Assembly (NCBI GenBank): GCA_020633995.1
Contig: JACKCO010000004.1
Coordinates: 310,001-374,000, forward strand
Direction: 5' to 3'
Origin: Campylobacterota bacterium
GTDB taxonomy: Bacteria; Babelota; Babeliae; Babelales; RVW-14
DNA length: 64,000 bases
Shown: positions 9,286 through 17,035 of the stretch, one piece after another
How positions within the stretch are numbered: position 1 is the first letter of the stretch
Layout: every line of letters begins with the position of its first letter
Notes under the pieces: model-generated
The model's input: the letters and a program-made list of their open reading frames with translations, nothing else
The model's database searches: none
What the model was told of the DNA's origin: nothing
Program-made: the position numbers and the translations under genes

Positions 9286-9573
9286 TTAGATTTGCTCAAC
9301 GTCTGAGCTTACACAAATGCCACTATATTTTTCAAGAATAGGCTTAATATTTTTGATCAGTTCTTCAGCTTGTTTGACCGAGCAGATGACGATTATGTAG
9401 CCATTTAAATACGTACCGTCAAGCCCTTGCCCGTCCTTTAATCCCCGGGTTCCGCGTCCGGAGACGTCAGAGACAACCGTGTAGCCTGGTAAATTAAGTT
9501 CATCAACTACTTGCGTGATGTGTTGAATCTGTACATCTTCAACTATGATCTCAATTTTTTTTAACGGTGACAT
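9286..9573 (-). CDS. SbtB-like PII signalling protein, first copy
   Basis: 95 aa, starting 18 bases after the sbtA stop codon and preceded by a strong AGGGGGAGGAA ribosome site, so it is translated from the sbtA transcript. PII-like features are KKIEIIVEDVQIQHI, GYTVVSDVSGRG (T-loop region) and C-terminal GICVSSDV. It is expected to form trimers that bind nucleotides and dock on the cytoplasmic face of SbtA to close it. As with its paralogue, the C-terminal extension of cyanobacterial SbtB is missing. The T-loops of the two copies differ (GTRGLKDG against GESGVHDG), so they may respond to different signals. Confidence 0.85.
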   Translation of the reverse strand: MSPLKKIEIIVEDVQIQHITQVVDELNLPGYTVVSDVSGRGTRGLKDGQGLDGTYLNGYIIVICSVKQAEELIKNIKPILEKYSGICVSSDVEQI

Positions 9574-9591
9574 ACGTTCCTCCCCCTGTGG

Positions 9592-10566
9592 CTATGACAA
9601 GACTTTGCTAATAATATAAAAATACAATGGCAACCCGAATGCTATGTTGAATGGGAAGGTGATTCCCAGTGCCATTGGAATGTAAATTCCAGGGCTTGCT
9701 TCAGGGATGATCAGACGCATAACGGCTGGTACAGCGATGTAAGAAGCGCTAGCGCATGAGGCGCACAATAGAAGACAATTGCCTTTGCTGATACCAAGTA
9801 GGTATGAAAGTGTGATAATTGTTATGGCATTGATTAGCGGAATACAAAGAGCAAAGCAGGAAAGGAAAAGGCTATTGGCCTTCAGCTCCCACATTCTTTT
9901 TGCGGCTATAATTCCCATATCGAGCATGAAAAAACTGAGCATGCCTTTGAAGATATCGCTGGTAAATGGCTTGAGTGCTGTAAATCCATGTTCGCCGGCA
10001 ATTATACCCACAAGAAGGCTGCCGAGCATAAGATATACTGACGAGTTCAAAAAAATTTCACGCATAGCATGAGCCTGCTGAGCAGATTTTTTTTCTTGTT
10101 TTTGTGGATTATAGACGTGATAAAGGTAAAGCCCAGACATGATGGCGGGTGACTCAATCAGGGCCATAGCTGCAACCATGTAACCACCAAACGGTATGTT
10201 GAGTGAATACAAAAAGTTTGCAGCGGTTACAAATGTTACCGCACTCCCTGCTCCGTATGTTGCCGCGATTGCTGCAGCATCATGTATTTTTACTTTTTTT
10301 CGTAAAATGAAAAAGGTATAAAATGGGGTTAGAATTGATGCCCCGATAGCCACCATGATGGTGCGCATGATGTTGAGCGTTATGCCCGCCTTACTCAGCT
10401 CTACGCCTCCATGAAAACCGATAACAAGTAATAGATAGAGTGACAAAAATTTTGCAAGTGACTTGGGTATTTCTAAATCAACACGTAAAAATGATGCACC
10501 CATCCCAAGAAGGAAGAAAAGGATTGGGGGATTGGTCAGATTAGTAATTATAATATTTCCGTCCAT
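9592..10566 (-). CDS. sbtA: SbtA-type sodium-dependent bicarbonate transporter
   Basis: 324 aa of about ten hydrophobic segments, beginning with NPPILFFLLGMGASFL and with GFHGGVELSK after the second segment, as in the Sbt_1 (DUF897) family. The second half repeats the fold (the segment from GMLSFFMLDMGIIAAKR onward). Cyanobacterial members import bicarbonate with Na+ across the inner membrane. Two PII-like genes follow, the arrangement known for SbtA/SbtB. A heterotroph would use the bicarbonate for carboxylases such as acetyl-CoA carboxylase, which would fit the fatty-acid cluster in this window; that link is inference. The ribosome site upstream is weak. Confidence 0.88.
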   Translation of the reverse strand: MDGNIIITNLTNPPILFFLLGMGASFLRVDLEIPKSLAKFLSLYLLLVIGFHGGVELSKAGITLNIMRTIMVAIGASILTPFYTFFILRKKVKIHDAAAIAATYGAGSAVTFVTAANFLYSLNIPFGGYMVAAMALIESPAIMSGLYLYHVYNPQKQEKKSAQQAHAMREIFLNSSVYLMLGSLLVGIIAGEHGFTALKPFTSDIFKGMLSFFMLDMGIIAAKRMWELKANSLFLSCFALCIPLINAITIITLSYLLGISKGNCLLLCASCASASYIAVPAVMRLIIPEASPGIYIPMALGITFPFNIAFGLPLYFYIISKVLS

Positions 10567-10659
10567 GATAGCACTCTAATTTTTTGGTTGATTGTTGTAA
10601 TAGGTCACTCATAAAGGATAAATGGATAGAACAAAAAAGCGAGATTTTTTTTACGAGTT

Positions 10660-11394
10660 TTAATTTATAGAAGAAAGATCGCAAAGTTCAAAGGTGAAGG
10701 GGAAAATATCGCTGTTTTTGTTTACCCATTTTTTGTACTCTTCTGGGGCGTATTCTTTAAAGAAATCAAAAACAAGCACTATAATGCGGGGGGACTTACT
10801 TTCAAAGGCAAAATCAAGCAGGTTGCTACCAGACTGGTCTGTGAACTTAATAAGAAAGTTTTTTATATTGTCTTTACTTGAGAAGAGTCGGAGAGTGTTG
10901 AGTATATAGCAAACTTCATCAAAACATTGATTTTTTAAGGCTTGGTAGAGCCGGTTGTCTTCAATCGATATTTCGGTAGCTGAACTGGGTAAAGCAAATG
11001 CCATGGCGCTCCATCCCATATGGATAGATGGATGCCTACGTCTGTAATAGACTACATTAGTTATGTCTTGTGCAATGTGAACTAAGTAATCTAGTGGAAT
11101 ATTTAATTTTTCCATTTCCTTAAGCAAAGCATAAGCAATATTGGGTTTGTTTTTAGCAAGTGCCAGGTCAATAGGAGTAAAGTTGAATAGGCGAGTTTGC
11201 AGGAGTGTCATTAAAACGTGCTGGGATAGATCAGAACATAGCTTGCTAATTTCTTCAGCATCTGTTGCATCATCAGCACTATCTACAGTGTTATGGAGTA
11301 ACTCGTAGTCAATTTTAGGTCCTTCTGCAATCAAAGAAAAAGAGCAAGAGAGCAACGCTGTGATTGTAAAAAAAGTGGTAAGTAGAGTATTCAT
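10660..11394 (-). CDS. Secreted protein with degenerate ankyrin-like repeats
   Basis: 244 aa with a signal peptide (LLTTFFTITALLSCSFSLIA). Segments such as FNFTPIDLALAKNKPNIAYALL and SGSNLLDFAFESKSPRIIVLVF have the ankyrin pattern of a TPLxxA-like turn followed by two helices, but they are degenerate. It is the last of three similar secreted genes (12447 to 10660) with a 2-base gap from the previous stop, so they form one operon. Ankyrin proteins in amoeba symbionts are often host-directed. Export to the host is inferred. Confidence 0.7.
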   Translation of the reverse strand: MNTLLTTFFTITALLSCSFSLIAEGPKIDYELLHNTVDSADDATDAEEISKLCSDLSQHVLMTLLQTRLFNFTPIDLALAKNKPNIAYALLKEMEKLNIPLDYLVHIAQDITNVVYYRRRHPSIHMGWSAMAFALPSSATEISIEDNRLYQALKNQCFDEVCYILNTLRLFSSKDNIKNFLIKFTDQSGSNLLDFAFESKSPRIIVLVFDFFKEYAPEEYKKWVNKNSDIFPFTFELCDLSSIN

Positions 11395-11396
11395 TA

Positions 11397-11792
11397 TTAT
11401 TCAACTTTCTCAGGTCTATTATCTTGCAAATGAGGGCAGCGTTCAAGAATTCTATCTCTGATTGTAGTACTGAGTGACTCGTAATTTTCAAGAAGCAGTG
11501 GTATGCCTAGGTTATACATTATAAGAGCTAAAAGTGCTGCTGATTCTTTTTTATCTAAGTCTACTGCGATTTCAAAGGGGGTTTTGTTTTGTTCGTTGTT
11601 CCTGTCTGTAAGAAGTACTTTTAGTTTGCCAGGATCCTTAATACTAATAATCTTTTGCTTGAGAGCATGGTGACAACTTGTATCTTTTCTCCATGTTTCA
11701 ATAGTTATGAGAATTTCGTTTTTTGCATGTACGCTAGTTACTAACAACATCAGGTAAATAAAAAAATATTGTCTAAAATATGGTTCTCCCAA
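11397..11792 (-). CDS. Small secreted ankyrin-like protein, probable TTG start
   Basis: 131 aa if translated from the TTG at 11792, which lies ten bases after AGGAGG. This start gives a clean signal peptide (GEPYFRQYFFIYLMLLVTSVHA). The in-frame ATG at 11963 would overlap the previous gene by over 100 bp and add a basic, non-conserved leader, so it is less likely. The mature part includes NKTPFEIAVDLDKKESAALL, an ankyrin-type helical turn. Middle gene of the three-gene secreted unit, 2 bases before the next start. Confidence 0.6.
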   Translation of the reverse strand: MGEPYFRQYFFIYLMLLVTSVHAKNEILITIETWRKDTSCHHALKQKIISIKDPGKLKVLLTDRNNEQNKTPFEIAVDLDKKESAALLALIMYNLGIPLLLENYESLSTTIRDRILERCPHLQDNRPEKVE

Positions 11793-11856
11793 GGGTATCA
11801 CTCCTCCTGATTTTAAATAAACTTTCTTTAGCCTATAAAAAAAACATAGAATAAAT

Positions 11857-12447
11857 CTAGGATTTAGGAAAATAATCTTGAGGGAGTGTTTGGTGTGCAT
11901 GGCACCCAAGGAGAATAAGAAAGTATAAAAAAGTGGAATTATTATACTCTTGTGCTGCTGCAATCAGTTGTGGTTCGTATGCATGTAACATTGGCTCTAT
12001 AGCCGCTTGTTCTGTTTGCAGAAAGAGTGCACTAAGCGCTATTTTTATTGAGGTGTCTTCTCCCTCTTCTGCTAGGCTAGCAATACCACCTTGGCTATTT
12101 ATTTTTTGAAGGTACCCTATCAATAAGGGGTCAAACTTTTTCTTGATTCCTACTTTCTGTATAACCTGGTAAAGAATGCGTGCTTGCTTGATGCGAGCAT
12201 GTAAGAGTGCATGCTCGAGGGGGGTGTGGTTTTCATGATTGCGATGCTCCAACAACTTTATTAGGATATCTTTGTCATGGGCATATTTTTTGATTTCTTC
12301 GATGAGCACATTTTCTTCGAGAGGAAAAAACGTGCTTTGGTGTAAGGCGTTGTTGCCTTTGTCATCAGTAATTACTACGGTTTTTGCCAGAGCAGCAGTA
12401 CATATAAAAAAGATAGCAAGAAGTATTGAGCTTGCCGTTCTTACCAT
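11857..12447 (-). CDS. Secreted ankyrin-repeat-like protein
   Basis: 196 aa with a classic signal peptide ending ALA (SSILLAIFFICTAALA). Two ankyrin-like units are visible: DDKGNNALHQS near residue 30 and NHENHTPLEHALLHARIKQ near residue 70. It is the first gene of the three-gene secreted cluster. The ATG at 12447 is preceded by GGAGA. Helical repeats downstream are degenerate. A protein-protein interaction role is likely; the target is unknown. Confidence 0.75.
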   Translation of the reverse strand: MVRTASSILLAIFFICTAALAKTVVITDDKGNNALHQSTFFPLEENVLIEEIKKYAHDKDILIKLLEHRNHENHTPLEHALLHARIKQARILYQVIQKVGIKKKFDPLLIGYLQKINSQGGIASLAEEGEDTSIKIALSALFLQTEQAAIEPMLHAYEPQLIAAAQEYNNSTFLYFLILLGCHAHQTLPQDYFPKS

Positions 12448-12487
12448 AACTCTCCTTTCTCCAAATAATTAATGTAGACTCAAATGA

Positions 12488-12518
12488 AAAGGGCGCCTAT
12501 CAGAAGGCGCCCTTCAAA
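12488..12518 (-). terminator. Terminator after tsf-pyrH-frr
   Basis: A 10-bp GC-rich stem (GAAGGGCGCC with GGCGCCCTTTTC) lies immediately after the frr stop codon on the minus strand, with a short T-tract on the distal side. Confidence 0.75.
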
Positions 12519-12520
12519 AA

Positions 12521-13105
12521 CTATACGGTTTTAATTTCAGCTTCTTTTTTGTCGTGAATCCCATCAATTGTCTTGATGAACTCATCAGTTACTTTTTGTA
12601 AAAGTTCACTGAGCTTTTTGGCAAAATCTTCTGAGATAATGCGTTTTTTTTCAGCATCTCTGAGTTCGTTATGAAATTCTTTACGAACGTTACGGATGCC
12701 TATTTTTGCTTCTTCGGTTTTTTTACCAACAAGCTTAACCAGCTCATCACGACGAGATGCACTCATTTGTGGTAGTTGAATGCGAACAAGCTCGCCATCG
12801 TTGATTGGTGCAGCGCCAAGATCTGATGTTGCAATTGCTTTTTCAATTTCACCGATAATGCTTTTATCCCACGGTTGAATGGTAAGTAAACGGCTCTCAG
12901 GAGCTCCCAGTGTTGCCACCTCACGCAGCGTCATTAATTGCCCGTAACATTCAACGCGAATGTTTTCAAGGAGTGCAATAGTAGCACGTCCGGTGCGCAG
13001 CGATGCCAGTTCCTTCTTAAAGTGTTCAACTGGTTTTTCCATATCTGTGCGTAGAAGCTTTTCAAAGCTTTTGTTATCACCTTCTGAAAATGCAATTTCT
13101 TTCAT
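12521..13105 (-). CDS. frr: Ribosome recycling factor
   Basis: 194 aa, close to the usual 185. It has the family's signatures: a LRTGRAT segment near residue 37, LGAPESRLLTIQPWDKS, then PQMSASRRDELVKLVGKKTEEAK and a C-terminal coiled-coil arm (RDAEKKRIISEDFAKK). With EF-G it splits the post-termination 70S complex. Last gene of tsf-pyrH-frr, 12 bases after pyrH, the conserved bacterial order. A GC-rich terminator follows. Confidence 0.97.
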   Translation of the reverse strand: MKEIAFSEGDNKSFEKLLRTDMEKPVEHFKKELASLRTGRATIALLENIRVECYGQLMTLREVATLGAPESRLLTIQPWDKSIIGEIEKAIATSDLGAAPINDGELVRIQLPQMSASRRDELVKLVGKKTEEAKIGIRNVRKEFHNELRDAEKKRIISEDFAKKLSELLQKVTDEFIKTIDGIHDKKEAEIKTV

Positions 13106-13117
13106 AGTAGGTATCCT

Positions 13118-13819
13118 TTACTTATCTTCGGTTGTAATTATTGAACCGTATGTTGGGTTGTTTGCAGCATGCTCAAGTGCATTGTCGTTAAAAACATTAA
13201 AAACACGGATTGGTAGGTTATATTCTTGGGCCAGACTGATTGCAGTCAGATCCATAATGCCGAGTTTTAAATCGAGCCCTTCTTGATGCGTTAATGTTTT
13301 AAGTGCTTTACTCTTTTTGTTTTTATTGGGATCACCATCATAGACGTAGTCGACGTTTGTTCCTTTCCACAGTTGTTTTGCGCCCACCTGTAGGCTGCGC
13401 ATAACAGCGGTAGTGTCAGTCGTGAAAAACGGATTGCCGGTGCCACCAATGAAGATTATGACCTGATTGCTTTCCAGTGCGAGCCGAAGGCTTTGTGGCC
13501 CAACTTGAGGAGCAATGCTTGGCAGTGGCAGTGCAGAAAGCAAACAGGAGCTAACATCAAGCTGTGCCAAAAAATCATGGAGCATGAGGCCATTGCTCAC
13601 GGTTGCCAACATTCCAATGGTGTCAGCCGTTGGTTGTTGCAAGCCAAATTGTACGCCTTGGCTGCGAGCTCTAAAAAAATTGCCGCCACCAATGACAACG
13701 CTAACCTGATGTGTTTGGCTCAGTGTTTTAATTTGCTGAGCAATTGCACGAGCAGGAATCTCACCATCTTTGCGTGGTGAAAAAATAGTGCCACTCAGTT
13801 TGAGCAGTATACGTTCCAT
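13118..13819 (-). CDS. pyrH: UMP kinase
   Basis: 233 aa, amino acid kinase fold. It converts UMP to UDP with ATP in pyrimidine nucleotide synthesis. Visible signatures are LLKLSG near the N-terminus, VVIGGGNFFRAR, TADTIGMLATVSNGLML, IFIGGTGNPFFTTDTTA and the nucleotide-site VDYVYDGDPNKN. The residue after KLSG is Thr where many family members have Glu, a small departure. It sits between tsf and frr with gaps of 17 and 12 bases, so it is co-transcribed. Confidence 0.97.
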   Translation of the reverse strand: MERILLKLSGTIFSPRKDGEIPARAIAQQIKTLSQTHQVSVVIGGGNFFRARSQGVQFGLQQPTADTIGMLATVSNGLMLHDFLAQLDVSSCLLSALPLPSIAPQVGPQSLRLALESNQVIIFIGGTGNPFFTTDTTAVMRSLQVGAKQLWKGTNVDYVYDGDPNKNKKSKALKTLTHQEGLDLKLGIMDLTAISLAQEYNLPIRVFNVFNDNALEHAANNPTYGSIITTEDK

Positions 13820-13836
13820 AAATAACGTCCAGGTCG

Positions 13837-14718
13837 TTAGCGACCAACACCAAAGCGAACAAAACGTTTGATAGAAATATTCAGGCCAGTTGTACGACCA
13901 ATTTCTTTAAGGTATTCTTCAATGCTTTTTTTATCATCTTTGATAAATGCTTGGTGAAGAAGGCAAACATCTTGGTAAAACTTTTTAAGTTTTCCGTCAA
14001 TAATTTTTTCGAGAATATTATCTGGTTTACCGCTTGCTTTAAGTTGTTCGCGTGCAATGTCACGTTCTTTTTCTACAACTGAACTGTCGAGTTGGTCTGG
14101 TGTAATGCACATAGGTTTGGTTACAGCAATTTGCATGCAAATGTCTTTTGCTGCTTGTGCTACAGTTTGTGCGTGCTCGCCAACTGGCTTGTCAGTTGCA
14201 AGTTCAACAAGTGCGCCAACGGTTGAGCCTGCGTGAATGTAGTTGTTAACAACGCCATTACCTTCAACTTGGTAGCGGACAAATGAGCCAACCTGAATGT
14301 TTTCGCAAATTTTTGCACACAGCTCGTTAAGTTGATCTTGTACGGTCATCGCTTCATTATTAAACATTGGCTGCTTGTTGAGCGCTTCAACATCTGCAGG
14401 ATTTTTCTCGTTAATGTGTTGTGCAATTGCCTGTCCAAAGTTTTGCATGTCTGTAGTGTTTGCAGAAAAGTCTGTTTCGCAAGTGACGTGTACAAGACTA
14501 CCAGAGGTAAAGTCGTCAGCAACGTATCCTTCAACGCGTCCGTTATCAGCGGTGTTTTCAGATCGTTTTGCAGCAACGGCGGCACCTTTTTTACGAAGCA
14601 GCTCAATTGCTTTTTCAAGATCGCCGTCAGCTTCGGTTAATGCTTTTTTGCAGTCCATCATGCCAACTTGTGTTTTCTCGCGTAATTCTTTAACCAGATC
14701 CATGGTAATTTTAGACAT
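13837..14718 (-). CDS. tsf: Elongation factor Ts
   Basis: 293 aa. The N-terminal UBA-like domain (residues about 8-45, with ELREKTQVGMMDCKKAL) leads into the core with CETDFSANT at 80-87, the TDF motif that opens the EF-Tu nucleotide site. The usual Val after TDF is Ser. It acts as the guanine-nucleotide exchange factor for EF-Tu in the cytoplasm. First gene of the tsf-pyrH-frr operon. rpsB, the usual upstream partner, is not in this window: the next gene upstream is the divergent rpmF. Confidence 0.97.
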   Translation of the reverse strand: MSKITMDLVKELREKTQVGMMDCKKALTEADGDLEKAIELLRKKGAAVAAKRSENTADNGRVEGYVADDFTSGSLVHVTCETDFSANTTDMQNFGQAIAQHINEKNPADVEALNKQPMFNNEAMTVQDQLNELCAKICENIQVGSFVRYQVEGNGVVNNYIHAGSTVGALVELATDKPVGEHAQTVAQAAKDICMQIAVTKPMCITPDQLDSSVVEKERDIAREQLKASGKPDNILEKIIDGKLKKFYQDVCLLHQAFIKDDKKSIEEYLKEIGRTTGLNISIKRFVRFGVGR

Positions 14719-14872
14719 TATAAATAATCTCCCTCAGCTGATCGGTATTAGTATTTGATAAGACATTAGAATAACAATAAATCCCAATAGAAATATTATT
14801 TTCTGTTTTTAAAACTTTTAACATTAGTTTGCCAAAATCATGCAATTTTACAACAGGAGTAGCGAGTTTATT

Positions 14873-14901
14873 TTGACAAAATCGCGTTAAAACTTTATGC
14901 T
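14873..14901 (+). promoter_or_regulatory. Strong sigma70-type promoter for the rpmF-plsX-fab operon
   Basis: TTGACA (14873-14878) and TATGCT (14896-14901) are separated by 17 bases, 70 bases upstream of the rpmF start. This is the best promoter match in the window. Confidence 0.75.
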
Positions 14902-14970
14902 CGTTACTTAATTATTTCTTTTGAATTTTATTTTGCAAGTTATTTTTATATTGCAGGGAGAATTTTAACC

Positions 14971-15261
14971 ATGCCAGTTCCCAAACGGAAAGTATCGAGA
15001 TCACGTAGAGATAAGCGTTCTGCTAACAAAGGGTTAAGCTACAACGCTGCAAGTGTATGTCAAACATGCCAGTCACCAGTTAATCCGCACCAAATTTGCT
15101 ATGGCTGTGGTTACTACAAAGGACGTAAGGTGTTGCGTACCAAGACCGATCGCATGTATGAGCGAGGTCAAGCACGTCAAGCACAGCGAGATCAGGGGCA
15201 GGCTGCAGGCCTAGCAGCTGAGTCTGTTCAAGAGCCAACGTCATCATCATCTGAAGAATAA
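14971..15261 (+). CDS. rpmF: Ribosomal protein L32 with C-terminal extension
   Basis: 96 aa. The first 60 residues are a normal L32: VPKRKVSRSRRDKRSANK, then a zinc ribbon with Cys at 30, 33, 43 and 46 (CQTC and CYGC). L32 is usually about 60 aa. Here residues about 61-96 add a Gln/Ala/Glu/Ser-rich tail ending SSSSEE. The gene leads plsX, as in many bacteria, so ribosome and phospholipid synthesis share a transcript. AGGGAGAA precedes the ATG and a strong promoter lies upstream. Confidence 0.96.
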   Translation: MPVPKRKVSRSRRDKRSANKGLSYNAASVCQTCQSPVNPHQICYGCGYYKGRKVLRTKTDRMYERGQARQAQRDQGQAAGLAAESVQEPTSSSSEE

Positions 15262-15289
15262 TGCACATAACTGATCCGCGTTAGGTGAT

Positions 15290-16258
15290 ATGATAGCGCT
15301 TGATGTTATGGGCGGTGATTTTGCACCGGATCCAGTTATTGCTGGCGCATTGCGAGCCGCAAAGCAGTCGGTGCCGCTTGTTTTAAGTGGCCCAGCTGAG
15401 CTCATTAAGCAAAAATGCAGTGCGCTTGATCCAGGTTGGCAGCAGTACAACATACAAATCATTGATGCAGATCAAGTTATTGAAATGGATGAAGAGCCTG
15501 TCTTCGCGGTTAAAAAAAAGCAAAATGCTTCGCTTGTTAAAGCGGTAGGCGCTGTTCATTCCAAAGTAGCGCAGGCAGTTGTTTCAGCCGGTAATTCAGG
15601 TGCGCTCATGGTCGCGGCGACGTTGTTGCTTGGTAGACAGGAAGGGATTGCCCGTCCTGCGATTGGTGGATTTTTGCCAACGCAAAAAGGAGAGGTATTT
15701 GTCCTTGACTTAGGCGCCAACGTTGTATGCAGGCCGGATTATTTTTTACAATTTGCTCATGTAGGACAAAAGTTTTTGCGAGCGAACGTCGCAATAGATG
15801 CTCCTAAAATCGGGCTCCTTTCTAATGGGCACGAATCTTCAAAGGGGACACCGGTTCTCAAACAAGCATATCAAGATTTGCAAGCGGCGTATGGACAGTC
15901 ATTTATAGGTTATATAGAGCCGGGCGATGTACTTGCGCATAAGGTCGACATGGTGTTGTGTGATGGCTTTGTAGGTAACGTATTGCTTAAGACGGTAGAG
16001 GCAATGGGTGCTGTGTACACAGGATTTGTGCATGAGTCGATTGCGGGAGAACAGGATCAACAAGCAAAACATACGCTTATCAATTGGCAAGCACGATTTG
16101 ACAAAGAGCTTGATGCAAGGTTAGCATTTAAGCGATGTGGAGGTGCGCTGTTACTAGGGGTACAAGGAAACGTTATAGTGTGCCATGGCAATGCAGATGC
16201 ACAGGCGATTGAACGAGCGTTGCTGTTTGCACAAGGTATAGTAAACAAGGCTAGTTAA
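15290..16258 (+). CDS. plsX: Phosphate acyltransferase PlsX
   Basis: 322 aa. It makes acyl-phosphate from acyl-ACP, the first step of the PlsX/PlsY route to phosphatidic acid. Signatures are IALDVMGGDFAPDPVIAGAL at the N-terminus, AVVSAGNSGALMVAATLLLGR, IARPAIGGFLPT, DLGANVVCRPDYFLQFA and LLSNGHESSKGTP. It starts 28 bases after rpmF. A peripheral membrane enzyme in known cases. Its substrates come from the fab genes downstream in the same direction. Confidence 0.97.
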   Translation: MIALDVMGGDFAPDPVIAGALRAAKQSVPLVLSGPAELIKQKCSALDPGWQQYNIQIIDADQVIEMDEEPVFAVKKKQNASLVKAVGAVHSKVAQAVVSAGNSGALMVAATLLLGRQEGIARPAIGGFLPTQKGEVFVLDLGANVVCRPDYFLQFAHVGQKFLRANVAIDAPKIGLLSNGHESSKGTPVLKQAYQDLQAAYGQSFIGYIEPGDVLAHKVDMVLCDGFVGNVLLKTVEAMGAVYTGFVHESIAGEQDQQAKHTLINWQARFDKELDARLAFKRCGGALLLGVQGNVIVCHGNADAQAIERALLFAQGIVNKAS

Positions 16259-16282
16259 GATAAACAATTCTTAGGAGAGGCT

Positions 16283-17017
16283 ATGGATTTTTCACATTTT
16301 CACATTGTTGAATGGTTTGAGCGTGCGCTTGATGCTTTAATTGCGCAGTGGAAAAAAGTTTTATTAGCTGCGGCAGTTGTGGCAGTTGTGGTAGCAGGAT
16401 ATTTTGGCTATCAATGGTATTTTGCACGTATGCAGCAAAAAGCTCACTATGATTTGATGCAGGTCGTTAAGGTTTTTGAGGGTAGAATTTCACGTAAAAA
16501 AAGTGCGGATGATAATTCCGATATACCAGTGTTTGCCTCTTCTGATGAAAAATGGCAAGAAGTAGAGCGTGTGTGTGATCGTGCGTTCGAGCAAAATAAA
16601 GGCTCCGGACTTGCAGGCATTTTTTTAACCTACAAGGCTGACGCGTTGCAACGACTTGATAAGCCAGAAAAAGCAATTGAAGCTCTCAGTCAAGCAATAG
16701 AGCTTATTAAAAGCCAGGAACTTAAAGATTTTTACAGCATTAAAAATGCACTAGTAAAAATTGATAGTGGCAATGAGCGCTTCAAGCAAGAGGGTGTGCA
16801 AACACTTGTACAAGCAGCACAAACACCACATCACTATGCTCATGAGCAAGCGCTGTATCATGTAGGGTACTATTTCTGGACGGAAAAAGATTTTGCTCAA
16901 GCAAAAAATTACTGGCAAGAGTTGTTAGTAAAATATAGCGGAAAAGATTCACCGCTACAGTCTGGTTATGCAGACTTGGTCAAACCAAAACTTAAACTTA
17001 TCAGCGCAGACTTTTAG
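16283..17017 (+). CDS. Membrane-anchored TPR-like (YfgM-type) protein
   Basis: 244 aa. One transmembrane segment at about 25-47 (VLLAAAVVAVVVAGYFGYQW) follows a short cytoplasmic N-terminus. The rest is helical with TPR-like pairs (DALQRLDKPEKAIEALSQAI, then ALYHVGYYFWTEKDFAQAKN), resembling the tetratricopeptide/YfgM group. Members act as periplasmic chaperone partners at the translocon; that role is only suggested here. It lies between plsX and gltX with gaps of 24 and 18 bases. Confidence 0.65.
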   Translation: MDFSHFHIVEWFERALDALIAQWKKVLLAAAVVAVVVAGYFGYQWYFARMQQKAHYDLMQVVKVFEGRISRKKSADDNSDIPVFASSDEKWQEVERVCDRAFEQNKGSGLAGIFLTYKADALQRLDKPEKAIEALSQAIELIKSQELKDFYSIKNALVKIDSGNERFKQEGVQTLVQAAQTPHHYAHEQALYHVGYYFWTEKDFAQAKNYWQELLVKYSGKDSPLQSGYADLVKPKLKLISADF

Positions 17018-17035
17018 CATTACAGGGAAGAGCTG

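Noticed and set aside
14719..14970. Possible rpsB or RNA gene next to tsf
   Set aside because: The 250 bases contain only a promoter and AT-rich leader. No S2 sequence or tRNA-like cloverleaf could be seen.
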